Position numbers and translations under genes: made by a program. From Euglena gracilis (lineage: Eukaryota; Euglenida; Euglenophyceae; Euglenales), in the NCBI GenBank assembly GCA_039621445.1, contig CP154954.1, positions 9,550,634 to 9,614,633 on the forward strand: a DNA stretch of 64,000 nucleotides, given 5' to 3'. Shown here one piece after another: positions 54,479 to 64,000 of this stretch (position 1 is its first letter; each line of letters starts with the position of its first letter). Below the pieces are notes generated by a model that searched no databases, was not told where the DNA came from, and was given only the letters and a program-made list of their open reading frames with translations.

Positions 54479-57400
54479 AAAAGTGCATGGCACCATGCTC
54501 TCAGTGTGTGTTCAGGTACGCAAAAAAAGCTTACTGGGGTCGTGGCGGGAAGAAAGCCTCCAGAGCTTTTTTCCAGAGTGCAGAGACTCATCACATTCAT
54601 AACTCTGTGCAATGCATATAGTTTGCACAACAGTAGGCAATACACAAGAAACGTCACCAAAGAGCATGCATTCGATTGCCCCCACAGCCTGGGGCAATTG
54701 ACCGAAGGAGGGGATTGTTCATACAAAGAAGCCTCAGCCCCTGGTGGGAGGCATAGAGGGCATCCCACGATGGCGAGGACGGGCCATGTGCCAGACGGAA
54801 CACCATGGCAGGGCACAGTCAGACAGAAGCCATCCTTCTGGAGAGAATGGCAGAGATGCACTCTTCAAACAGCATATGCAATTTGGTTCGATTGAGGACA
54901 GGCTTCTTTTTAAGACCCCTGGGGGGAGGGAGAATTGTGGCTTTTAAGGCCGTGCAAGGGCATTTCCCAAAAAATTTCCTCTGCTTCCCTCCTAAATCCA
55001 TACCTGGGACTCTGGCCCAGACATGGATAGATGGATAGGTGTAGAGGGATCCGACGCCAGACCCCCCCCCGGTCTTCTGAGTTGAAAAAAAAATCAGGAT
55101 CCTTGTTTGGTATTTCTTGCTTTCAGAATTTTTCGGTTGTTCTGGGAGACTTTTCTGCCCTCTTTGGAAATAAGATTTTTCCAACCCATCTCTTTGTATG
55201 TGTACCTGCTACTCGCCGAAGGCACCAATCTGGTCACGTTGTTTGTGTTTGAAGGCCGATTTCTCAATAGCAAGACGAAGCCAACCAGAGGCTAACAAGA
55301 GCCTCTCCCTGAAACCCAATCAAAATGCCACTGAAATGACACAGATCCGGGGGAAACAGATCACAGGCAAACAAACCAGTCTGTTGCGCCTGCCCCTGCA
55401 GGACGGTGAAAACCAGGGTGAAGAAGTTGCATGGCTCGGGATCCCCCCCCCTCTCTCACATTCCTTTCTCGAGGGCCTTAGGATTTGGCATCAGCCTTGG
55501 GACTGGGTTTGAAAGGGGATAAAGTTTAGTCCTAAATTACTGTCATAGGGATAAAAAAATCAATATCTGGGAAAATATGACCCTTTCTCTGGTTTGAGTG
55601 ATCCCATCTCTGAAGCAGTCACAAGCAAGAGTGTGAATTTGTTGAGCAAATGCACCAGATGAGAGAAGATCCGTCCAATTGACTTGGCACCCTCTGGAAC
55701 AACATGCATCTTTCGGAAAAGCAGAAGTGGTCCCATTTTGCAAACTCCCCTCACGCCGACATTGATATGACTTGACTTCCGCTGACTGCTGCTGACATCG
55801 CATTTAAGAAACCTGTGGATGACTAAATAAGGAAATTAAAACGCGAAACCAACATAAACAACAATTAGGCGGGGACTCTCACCACCCATTGCATTCTTCT
55901 TGGTATTTTTGTCAGCCCATTTGGGGTGGCCATGACGTTGCAATACCACAGGCCTACCCACCGCCAACAGACTGGTATGCCGGGTGCAAGCTGCCCATCT
56001 GAATCTAACAGTATAACACTATGTAAGACACATTTCTGAGCGTGGACGAGTGATTCCGATCCGTGCAGCACAAGCTGGTCAATAAGAATGAATGGTAGAT
56101 AAAAGGTCAAGATCTGCGAACTCATGCAGAAACGGCACTTGATTTTTTAAAAATAAATATACATGCATACCCTTTGCATGATCTTTGGTCATGTACACAT
56201 GGCATCTTCACAACTCGCAAACAAAGTGAAATTTTTGAGAGCACAGCAGTGCGAACGCAACAAAAAGTACCGTTCTGAGCAAAGCAAGTAAGGAGTGCAA
56301 TACTATTTTGGGGGGGGGGGTTACGCATTCCAGGAACTCATTGTGTCAGGGGTGCAATTTGCCCCAAATCCAGGGAGGCAGTGATGACAAAAGTCCACTG
56401 GCAAACTGTGTCACAAGAGTTCAACTGGCCGTGCGAGTGGTTCCCAACCCCGAGGCTTTCCAGAATGGAGTTGGAAAAAAAGGTCAGAGGGTAAGAAGGC
56501 GGTGGTTTCCAGCTCACAGATTTGCCTTGGGGGGCACCTGGGCGACTTTCACCGTCACCCACACCTTGCACACCAAGTCCCCTGCGGCATCCTTCAGCTC
56601 GGCCATGGGTTCAAACTCCGTCACGTCGCATGGCACCTGGTGGGGGGGGGGGTTCCTGTCATGCTTGTGCTTCCCGACCGGGGGGGGGGGGGGCATGGGC
56701 ACCCGACTAAACACAAGCCTGGTCCCTGTTGTCGCCTCTGTTGGTGCATGCAAAAAATACACCTCCGAGGTTCTTGTGGTTTTGTATTCAATTTGTTCCC
56801 GGCGGTAGTAGAAACAAATCACTGCAGGAAGATTAACCGATGTTACATCGCGCCGTTCAACGCCTGTTCCCTGTGGATTGATTCAATCCACAGACCTGGA
56901 CCAAATGGTGCATGGGGCAGTGGTGCTAGAAAAAAAAGGAAAGGGTGCCAGATAACACCACCGCTTTTTCTCCCAAAAGAACTTGCTTGCGTCAAAGGGA
57001 GAAGTCATAGCCAGGGGCTCTGTTTAAGATGAACACCCCCAACGTCGGCCTGAGGGGCAAAAGCGTTGGAGGGCCTCGCAATACCCATTCTCTCATCTCC
57101 CCAATCCCAATTTCCAACTCCCAATTCTCATCCCCCCGAACAGCAAAGGGTGAATTGCAATGCCCCCAATAATAATTGGGGAAAAATAAAACCAATTCAC
57201 CCCTTGCTGATCGCATAGGGGGGAATGGGAACAGTGAACAATACAGTGTTCAGGAACTTGTATGCACACCACTTGGTACAAAACCAGCAGGCAAATATTT
57301 GACGGGTTTCAGAAACTCTCCTTTCAACCAAACCCCAATCCAATACCAAAACGAATGTTGTGCAGGTGTAAATCTGGAACATGAGAAGCAAAAAATGGTT

Positions 57401-59148
57401 GATTTTGTGTTTTTGAGGATGGTAACGTGGTAACAGTAAGAGAGACATGGTAATCACAAAATCTGAAAACCCCAAAAACCCAAAAACCCAAAAAACCACA
57501 CACCCAATGGGGGAGGGAGTGAAAACTGCTTTCTGGATAATTTTTCCATTGCACCACTTCTTTTCTCTTGACACCATTGGAGCCTCGTCAAAAAAAAAAA
57601 AGGCCACAGCCAGATAATGATAATCATTGTTCCAGAAACCTCAATACTAATCTCAATCTAAATCTCAATACTGTCACAAATAACTGGCACACCTTTAGGT
57701 CGCTTATGGTCGCAGTAATAATGCCGCGAGCCTTCTTGGGAAACTCTGCCCGGCAAGCCACAGGAATGCCCCGCCGACCATCCCGCGATAAGTACGCACT
57801 GACCGCCATCACAATGGTCTGTGATTGAGGCAACGGAGAGTAGCCATTCTGACAGCACGAGGGAAAGCACATGGGAAACAAGAAATTATGAGATAAATTA
57901 AGCAGAAAAGGCTACGGAGGTCGTTGTGCCTGCTCATTTTCTTTGCTCTTGCCATGTAACTCAACGCTTTGAAAAAAAAAAGTGGAAAATCTGGTTTAAA
58001 AAATATGTGCCTTACAGCGGGGGGATCGGGATACTTTTGCTTGTGGGAGATGAATAAGTATACCCCCAAGGTGCTGATAAAGCATTAACAGGCCCTGGCG
58101 CAATGAAAGTTTTATGAACATCACACTCGAGCACAAACAAAAAATTGATTTGATTTGGTGACAAAAAAAGCAATAAAGACAAAAAAAGGTGTGTACTTGT
58201 GCAAAAAAAAAAGACCTTTTGGGTGTCTGGTGCATACAGAACTCGTGCACAATCCAATTTATGTGACTTCAGTTCGACTAAATGTTTTTCTTTGGAGAGT
58301 GGTTGCAAACCGTTCCTGAATCAAGGTTGACAGCTTTTTTGAAACAAAAAAAAATGTTTTTTTTAAAAATATGGTTTTTTAAAAAACAAAAAAAACCTTA
58401 TGGAGGGTTTGGGGGAAATTTTTTTGAAAATTTTTTTAGAAAAAAAGTTCATTTTTTTAATCTCTGCAGCTTCATTCTCTCACATGCCTGGAAGGAACGA
58501 AGACGGTGTTTTTTTGGGGAGGGTGTTCAACAAATTCAAACCCCATGGGAAGTCTTACCATTGGGGGCGGTGCCAAGGATGCCGAAAGGACAAAAAAAAA
58601 TGACTGAAGAACTTTTCCCTCAAAAAAAAATGGCCATTTGCAAGGAAAAGGGTCAATTTTTGCTTTTTCAAAAAAACATGTTGTTTTTGCTGTTTTTTTT
58701 CCGAAACAAAAAAAAACGAAAGAAAACGTCAACCCTGTCCTGAATTAGCAGTCACACCATTTCACCTAAATTCACCAATGCAGCCAGGTGAATAGAGTCG
58801 AAAGGATTGCAGATGGACCGACGTTGCCTGATGCTCGTTGAGCAGGCTCTGAAATCAACTCTTCATCTCCCACACATATTTCGAATAAAAATGAATTATT
58901 GGACAAAAAATGAGCATTTGTTCCCCAGTGGTTTTGGTGCTGCTTCAAAGAAATGTTGAAAAAAAATCTTGAAAAAGCAAATGTAGAAATGCCCATCAAA
59001 GAGGGGAAAATGACTTGCTTTCCGAACTTCAAACCCACGTTGGCCAGAAAAAGGTCGACCATATGAAATGGGGCATTCAAAGCTTCAATTTACAAACCAC
59101 TCAGTCACCCATGCCTGGAGGAAAATCTGCTGGTTCTCTTCAAAAATT
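54479..59148. other. Higher-complexity stretch, several weak minus-strand frames
   Basis: Open minus frames with protein-like composition: 55,560-55,803 (two overlapping frames), 57,690-57,850 (RRGIPVACRAEFPKKARG) and 58,772-59,080 (VDLFLANVGLKFGKQVIF). None has a second copy in the window. 56,290-56,310 and 56,640-56,700 hold G runs; 58,340-58,740 is rich in A and T runs. Confidence 0.35.
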
Positions 59149-59210
59149 TCACAGCCTGGCAACTTCAGCTTTGGTGTAGTCCAGCTGGTGAATCGTTGGA
59201 GAAATAGTCC
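59149..59210 (-). CDS. Terminal exon of an unrecognised gene
   Basis: A good acceptor (CGTTTCCTTGCAG) is followed by 62 bases that, joined to the upstream exon, read GTISPTIHQLDYTKAEVARL and stop at TGA (59,149-59,151). The joined frame is clean while the other frame here also stays open, so the reading depends on the upstream donor being used. Confidence 0.45.
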
Positions 59211-59363
59211 CTGCAAGGAAACGTGTGAAATAGGATAACGGCATAATCCCAACGATGGTGCCAACCGTCTGGTCAGCTGTACGGTTGCGAGAGAATTTGA
59301 AATTGCAAGAGAAGGTTGCGAGAGAATTTGCACTGGATCATGAGAATTTAAGATGAAGTTTAC

Positions 59364-59419
59364 CCTCAGCTTCCTTGAATTTGGCATTCAAACCCATACA
59401 AATCTGCTGATTGCTCAAC
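59364..59419 (-). CDS. Penultimate exon of the same gene
   Basis: The acceptor TGTCGTGCACAG and donor GGTAAAC bound 56 bases reading LSNQQICMGLNAKFKEAEG. The 153-base intron 59,211-59,363 is GT-AG with a pyrimidine-rich end. Entry phase needs an upstream exon ending in phase 2. The open stretch 59,500-59,660 (KFLVVLQRGKSSPEGGEG) is a candidate for it, but its own donor does not give that phase. No family is recognised. Confidence 0.45.
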
Positions 59420-60290
59420 CTGTGCACGACAAAAACGAAAATTGAACAAAATCTCTTGATACGCAGCATTAAAACTTTGGTTTGAAACACCGACTTAAAG
59501 GTATCTCCCTTCTTTTGTGAGTGATGAGGCTGTCCTTGTCTCCCCAATGCTGCGATTGTGGAGAGGAGTTGTGGTTTGTGTTCGCCCTCCCCACCCTCTG
59601 GAGAACTCTTCCCTCTCTGGAGAACTACCAAAAACTTCTGTGTGGTTGCGAAGAGAGTAGCTGACCCACCCAGGCGGCGGAGGGAAGGTAGTCGCAAAAG
59701 ATGAAAAAACCCTCTTTTCACAATTTTTCAGACCAAAACCAATTTTCCATTAATTGTCTTGCCTTTCAAACCTTCAACACCGTTTCCGGACAATCGGTTC
59801 AATACGGCTCAACCCATATGCGGAGCCAGTGCAATGGAGGTTCAGAACGTCTGATAAGAACCCACGGCATCGCGGCGGGGGGGGTCCAACCTCCATGAGT
59901 TGATACAAGGGCAGGTGTCGGGGTCAGGATCCCCTCTGGCCAAGTGGGGATGCCTAAACAGTGGCGTGGCCAAAGTGAACCATTTTCGGGCCAGCGCTTC
60001 ACTTCGGACCAGGAAGAAAAAATTTATTCCAAAAATTGACCTTTCCGACACTTTTGGGCAAAAAAAATGTCAAAATCACCGAAAAATTCAGGCGTGGAAT
60101 GCCAGAGGGAAATATTTAGCCTTTTGGGGGGGTCCTATGTGCCCCCCATGATGAGGTCCAGAGCCCCATGGAAGCCGTGGGTGGTCCTCCCACCCCATGA
60201 AACCCTCCTTATATCAAACCTGGGTAGGGTCCCATGATGGAGAGAAAAAATACAATTGAAAATCAGATTGGCTTGGTTCAGCATGTTGCG
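59420..60290. other. Possible upstream exon, then non-coding
   Basis: The minus frame 59,500-59,660 follows an acceptor TTCGCAACCACACAG and is protein-like. From 59,740 to 60,250 there is no favoured frame. ATTCAGGCGTGGAATGCC near 60,088 may be a relic of the GC hairpin family. Confidence 0.35.
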
Positions 60291-60565
60291 CCGAGGCAAC
60301 CCCGGGGGGGGGGAGGGTCCGGAGTGCCTGTGAGTGCCTGCCCAGGCAGGCACTACCTCCCCCCCCCCCCCGGGGGGTCGGATTTCGGCCTGTGCCCAGT
60401 TCCTTTGAAAATAGGCCATTTTTGGCTCCCCGGTGCCTTCGGCGCCGGGTCTGTGCTAGGGCACTTTTGCCCGTGTGCCCTACCCCCCCCCAGGGGGGGG
60501 GGTCAGATCGGGAGTGCCTTGGAGTACCTGCCCAGGCAGGCACCCCCCCCCCGGGGTGGGGTCGG
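60290..60565. repeat. Two copies of a GTGCCTGCC palindrome between C and G runs
   Basis: GAGTGCCTGCCCAGGCAGGCACT sits at about 60,333-60,353 and, as GTACCTGCCCAGGCAGGCAC, at about 60,524-60,543. Each is followed by a long C run, then a G run, and preceded by GGGTCCGGAGTGCC or GGGTCAGATCGGGAGTGCC. CCGGTGCCTTCGGCGCCGGG at 60,430 is the GC hairpin between them. Confidence 0.85.
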
Positions 60566-60899
60566 CACCCGACTAAAATACGGCCTGTTGTGCCAAAGGT
60601 GGGGTCTGAAGGGGACATTTTGGGGGATCTGTCAATCCTCCAAAATGTCGGGAAATGGGTTTGCTAAAAAGGAAATGGAAGTGCTGTTTTATGAGTTAAA
60701 AGCCATATTCTCTCCAAACAGGGATGTGTTTTGACAGCATCATGGATTCATGGTTGCAGTTTTCATTAACTTGAAAGGAAAAAATTGATGACAAAATGGG
60801 GGGTGAAAGCCCTCCAGTCATTGGTCAAATAAATTAGCTTATGACTTTTAACTGATTCAAAAGCAACGCTGGGGCAAAACCTGTGTACGGTGACTGATA

Positions 60900-62180
60900 G
60901 GAAACCAGAAGAGATGTTAAATATTGTTGCAGAAATTGCGGAAGTAAACATTTTTGAATTCCCTGAGCAGACGTGCCTGGGAGATCCAAAGCAGCAAGCA
61001 AGTGAATGGAGACCATGGGAACCTTGACAAAGGGCCCCCACCCCCCGCCCCACGCGCCGCGGCGCGCGCCATGGTGCAGCCTCCCCCTGCCGAGGGTTAA
61101 AAAAAAAAAGATTTTCAAAACCTCTTCAAATTGATCCGGAATCTATCAGTGCGATTTCCTGACATTTATCACTTTCCAAACCATCACAAATCATTTGGCC
61201 CACTACAACCTGGGTACGGGACAAAGTAGGGTTGGGAGGTCGGAGAGGCCCCAAGCCTTTCACCCCAACAATGAATGAGAAAACTTAATTGAACGTATTG
61301 GGAAACAATGTCTGTGATATTTGCCGAGGACAACAACGGAGGTTCGAGGACAGTTTCCACAGCTTCCCAGGCAGGGGCTGAAAATGGATAAACAAAAGGC
61401 ACTGGGTCAGCAAAAAAGGTGTGGCTAACCTTTCTAATTTCTGCCCCCCAGGCCAGGAACGTCTTGTCCCCCGGTCCCACTACTTTTGCCAGCCTTCCAG
61501 AAAAGATTTGCCCCACTTCCGTACATTTTCATACCTTGACCTGGTTCACTTTGCCCCTCGGTTTTTTCGCCACATCTGTCTGTTTTTCCGCACCCCTTGA
61601 ACCCAAAATATTTGGGTGCATGTGCGGCATTCAACCCGGCACAGCTTGAGTTTTCTTGTTTTGAGAAAAAAGTTTTTGTGAAAAAAAATTAAAAGGCAAC
61701 TTTTTTGGCTTCGTTTTGAACGAGCTGCCACGGTTTGGATGGACAAGCATTCCAAAAAAAGACTGCCAAAGGGGAACAAAAAAAATTGGGAAGTCCCAAA
61801 AACTTGCAAAAAAGTTCTAAAACTGCCAGACCGCGAAGTCCCAAATCTCTGACAAACACCTTTTTTATTTTCAACAAGCTTCCAAATATTAATCCAAAAT
61901 ATTTTGCAAAAGTGCCAAAAAATTATGCCAAAAATCCTGGAAACTGTGAGTGTTAGTTAACTACTGGCCTCCCCAGCCGGCTAAAGGCGGCGATTGTGGT
62001 AAACACGGCCATTACCTCGGCCTATCGGTATGTAGTGTTTGGGTGTTTAGTCCTTGGGCAGACAGACAGTCTCAAAATCCTTGAAGATGTGCCTGGGGGC
62101 TCCAAAGCAACAAACGAGGCGAAAAAGGCAAGTCTGCATACTAAACCAGTGCATTGGGAATTATTGGCTTGCGCCTCTAA
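60900..62180. repeat. Short duplicated segment around GTGCCTGGG(G/A)
   Basis: TG(T/C)GCCTGGG(G/A)G(C/A)TCCAAAGCA(A/G)CAA occurs near 60,973-60,998 and 62,090-62,116 with about 75 percent identity. On the minus strand both encode (F/L)-x-AL-x-x-PGTS. It could be a shared exon or a repeat; too short to decide. Confidence 0.45.
61184..61516 (-). CDS. Candidate exon(s), unrecognised
   Basis: A minus frame reads VGQIFSGRLAKVVGPGDKTF, then LAWGAEIRK just before GTTAGC, a possible donor. The frame stays open a further 80 codons (SSANITDIVSQYVQLSF). Natural composition and right strand, but no second copy. Confidence 0.35.
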   Translation of the reverse strand: MGQIFSGRLAKVVGPGDKTFLAWGAEIRKVSHTFFADPVPFVYPFSAPAWEAVETVLEPPLLSSANITDIVSQYVQLSFLIHCWGERLGASPTSQPYFVPYPGCSGPNDL

Positions 62181-64000
62181 AATGTGGTGCACCAATAGAG
62201 ACGAGGTCAGCTGTTTGTCGAAGGCCCGAGCCTGCCCTCCCCCCCCCGTGCTGCGGCGCAAGCCGTGGTGCACCCCCCACCAACTCCCATCTCCCCCACT
62301 CTGTCCAGGTTCAAAAAAAATTTTGACCCCAAAATATGCCTTTCTTTTTAAAAAAAAATGCACCAATGCAACATCTGCCCCACCCCACCAAAACATCGTC
62401 CAAACAATGCCATACCGGTTGCAAACATCAATGTACTCAAAAAAAACAGTTTACTTGTTCTTGGGGCCTAGGTGGTCATTTTCACCACCGGTGGGGAGGG
62501 AGCCCAAAACGGCATCTAACCCCCCCCAAATTACCTGGCGGGTGCCAGGTTATTGGAACCAATTTATGGCCCTTCCCCCCTGCCAGGTTATTTGGGCCCT
62601 TGTTTTCAGTGCCGTAAAAAATTTTGCCTCAAATGGGGGGTGCCAAGTTATTGGAACCATCTTTTTTGCTCCTCCCCCCACCAAGTTATTCAGCCACTAC
62701 CAGGAGCAAGGGCCCCGCAGGCTATTTGGGAGGTTTACTGCTGGCTCCTAAGGACCCAGCACCACGTAAAATTGCCAAAATCATCTACATTGGGGGGGAT
62801 GGGGCATCTGAGCTTCCGTCACATTGGCAAAACGCTTTATTGGACTGTGGAGAAAACCGATTGCATGGGAAAAAAGGCAACAAAAGATGTGATTCTGCTC
62901 ACTGGTGACACCCTGTGCACCCGTAATCTGTTCGCAGGGTGCACAGAAGTGCCTGGTGACCGGATTTGGGCGTTTACGGGAGCGCCACAGCACACCCATG
63001 AACACCCAAAATTCACCTGTGAACACTGAAAAAACGAAATTCGGTAGGATGCAGGTCCCGTTAAACCTGGCCTGTGAGTTTGGGGAACGGTTAAAAGCCG
63101 AAATCAGGGTTTACCCAAGCGTAGAAACAGGGGGCGCCTTCGGCCCCCCGTTTCCACACCGGGAATTGTGAGTGAACCCCGATATTTCTCATGAAACATA
63201 ACAACAACAACAAACAAACCATGGCTGACCCAAATTTCAGCCTGAAACCAGGTTCAGCAGGGAATGGTTTGTTTCCACCTTCCCATTCAACAGACATGTT
63301 CCATTCTGTTCTGGCAGTGTACTTGTGAGGTACCAAGCGACCGAAGGTTGACCCCTTTATGGGAATTTAAAGCAAAACAAACAAAACCCCGTTCTGTCTC
63401 CTAACTCCCAAAACAAATATGAGTTCACAAAAAATCAGTGATAATTCGCGCCGAGGGGTCAAACCCCCAAGGGGGGGATCCACCTCGGCGGAGTGCCAGA
63501 ATTTCCCAATGGAAAGGAAATTGGTGTGGTGCGGCCGTGCCGAGAGGGGTCGGTCGACAGGGGGGGGGGGGTGATCATTTTGCCGTGCCGAGGGGCCTGA
63601 CGCCGGGGAGGGGTGCCAAACCTCCAAAAATTGAAACTATCAAAAGCCCGAAATTCGGCAATTTATACAAAAAAAATACATAAGCCAATAATTAAAACTA
63701 GGCAGCCCATGAATCATATTTGCCCAATTTTCCCCCCATTTTCTCGCCTTGGAAGGCGCAAAAAAATGTTACCGCCCGACCACGCCTTGGGGGGGGGTCA
63801 GAGGACCCACTTTGGGGGGTCAATTTTGAGGTCAAAAAATTTCGGCTCTTCGAGCCCAAAAAAAAGGGCCAAAAAATGGCCAAAACCCACCCTCCAACCC
63901 TTGGCCTTGGGGGTCCAGCGGAGCTCCCCCCCAACACCTCCCCCCTCCCCCTCCAAACTTTTAAAAAAAAATCCTGGTAGGCCACCCTTTGGCCAGAGAA
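62181..64000. other. No supported gene
   Basis: 62,550-62,700 has a threefold GGTGCCA(G/A)GTTATTGGAACC or TGCCAGGTTATTTGGGCC motif. 62,770-63,030 is open on both strands. 63,125-63,160 holds GGGGGCGCCTTCGGCCCCC, one of the GC hairpins. 63,450-63,580 and 63,785-63,860 carry C/G runs and TTTCGGCTCTTCGAGCC. Confidence 0.45.

Overview
The window looks like nuclear DNA of a protist with a large, repeat-choked genome. My best guess is a dinoflagellate (moderate confidence, inference). Every piece of coding sequence I could support by comparison lies on the minus strand. Paralogous exons in the window switch between GT and GC 5' splice sites at the same position, a known dinoflagellate habit. A broken retroelement at the left edge carries a cytosine-methyltransferase-like domain, as reported for some dinoflagellate retrotransposons. 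Most of the rest is microsatellite, minisatellite, satellite and hairpin DNA with very long G and C runs. There is no sign of operons, ribosome binding sites or CRISPR.

Bases 1-4070 hold the degenerate retroelement, read leftwards: gag-like block, Gly/Lys-rich tail, C5-methyltransferase-like domain, an NPPW (Dam-like) domain, retropepsin, then reverse transcriptase running off the left end. It is broken by four in-frame stops and four frame changes, and all the frame changes sit in mononucleotide runs.

From 6.4 to 16.9 kb and from 32.9 to 45.2 kb lie two copies of one unrecognised multi-exon gene, here called P1 and P2, both on the minus strand. Seven exon pairs (C, B, A, H, K, J, E) occur in the same order in both. 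They match at the protein level (about 37-65 percent by eye for the longer ones), while the introns do not align. Intron phases agree for pairs B, A and H. In P1 exon C is split by an 11-bp minisatellite bracketed by a 16-bp near-perfect direct repeat. P1 also has two likely upstream exons (L, M). The introns are filled with repeats, including a 112-bp hairpin with 50-bp arms at 8.4-8.5 kb.

Between the two copies, 17-32 kb is repeat-dominated. It contains a GC-rich minisatellite (18.95-19.78 kb), CATA/ACAG arrays and a complete foldback-type transposon (28,785-30,926). That element is flanked by a 10-bp direct repeat, has 30-bp perfect terminal inverted repeats and two inverted arrays of GGTTGGAA...TTCCAACC cassettes around the palindrome GGCCGCGGCCGGCCGCGGCC. 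It carries two inverted tRNA-like sequences and a 27-bp-arm hairpin.

From 46.4 to 53.8 kb is a block of tandem and composite satellites: a 500-bp nested inverted repeat with telomere-like motifs, almost 1 kb of CATA, a 190-215-bp satellite, a 162-bp satellite and a 0.88-kb duplication. From 54 to 64 kb sequence complexity rises again. There I can support the 3' end of one further minus-strand gene (59.1-59.4 kb) with a 153-bp GT-AG intron, plus several weaker open stretches. No function can be assigned to P1, P2 or this gene from sequence alone.
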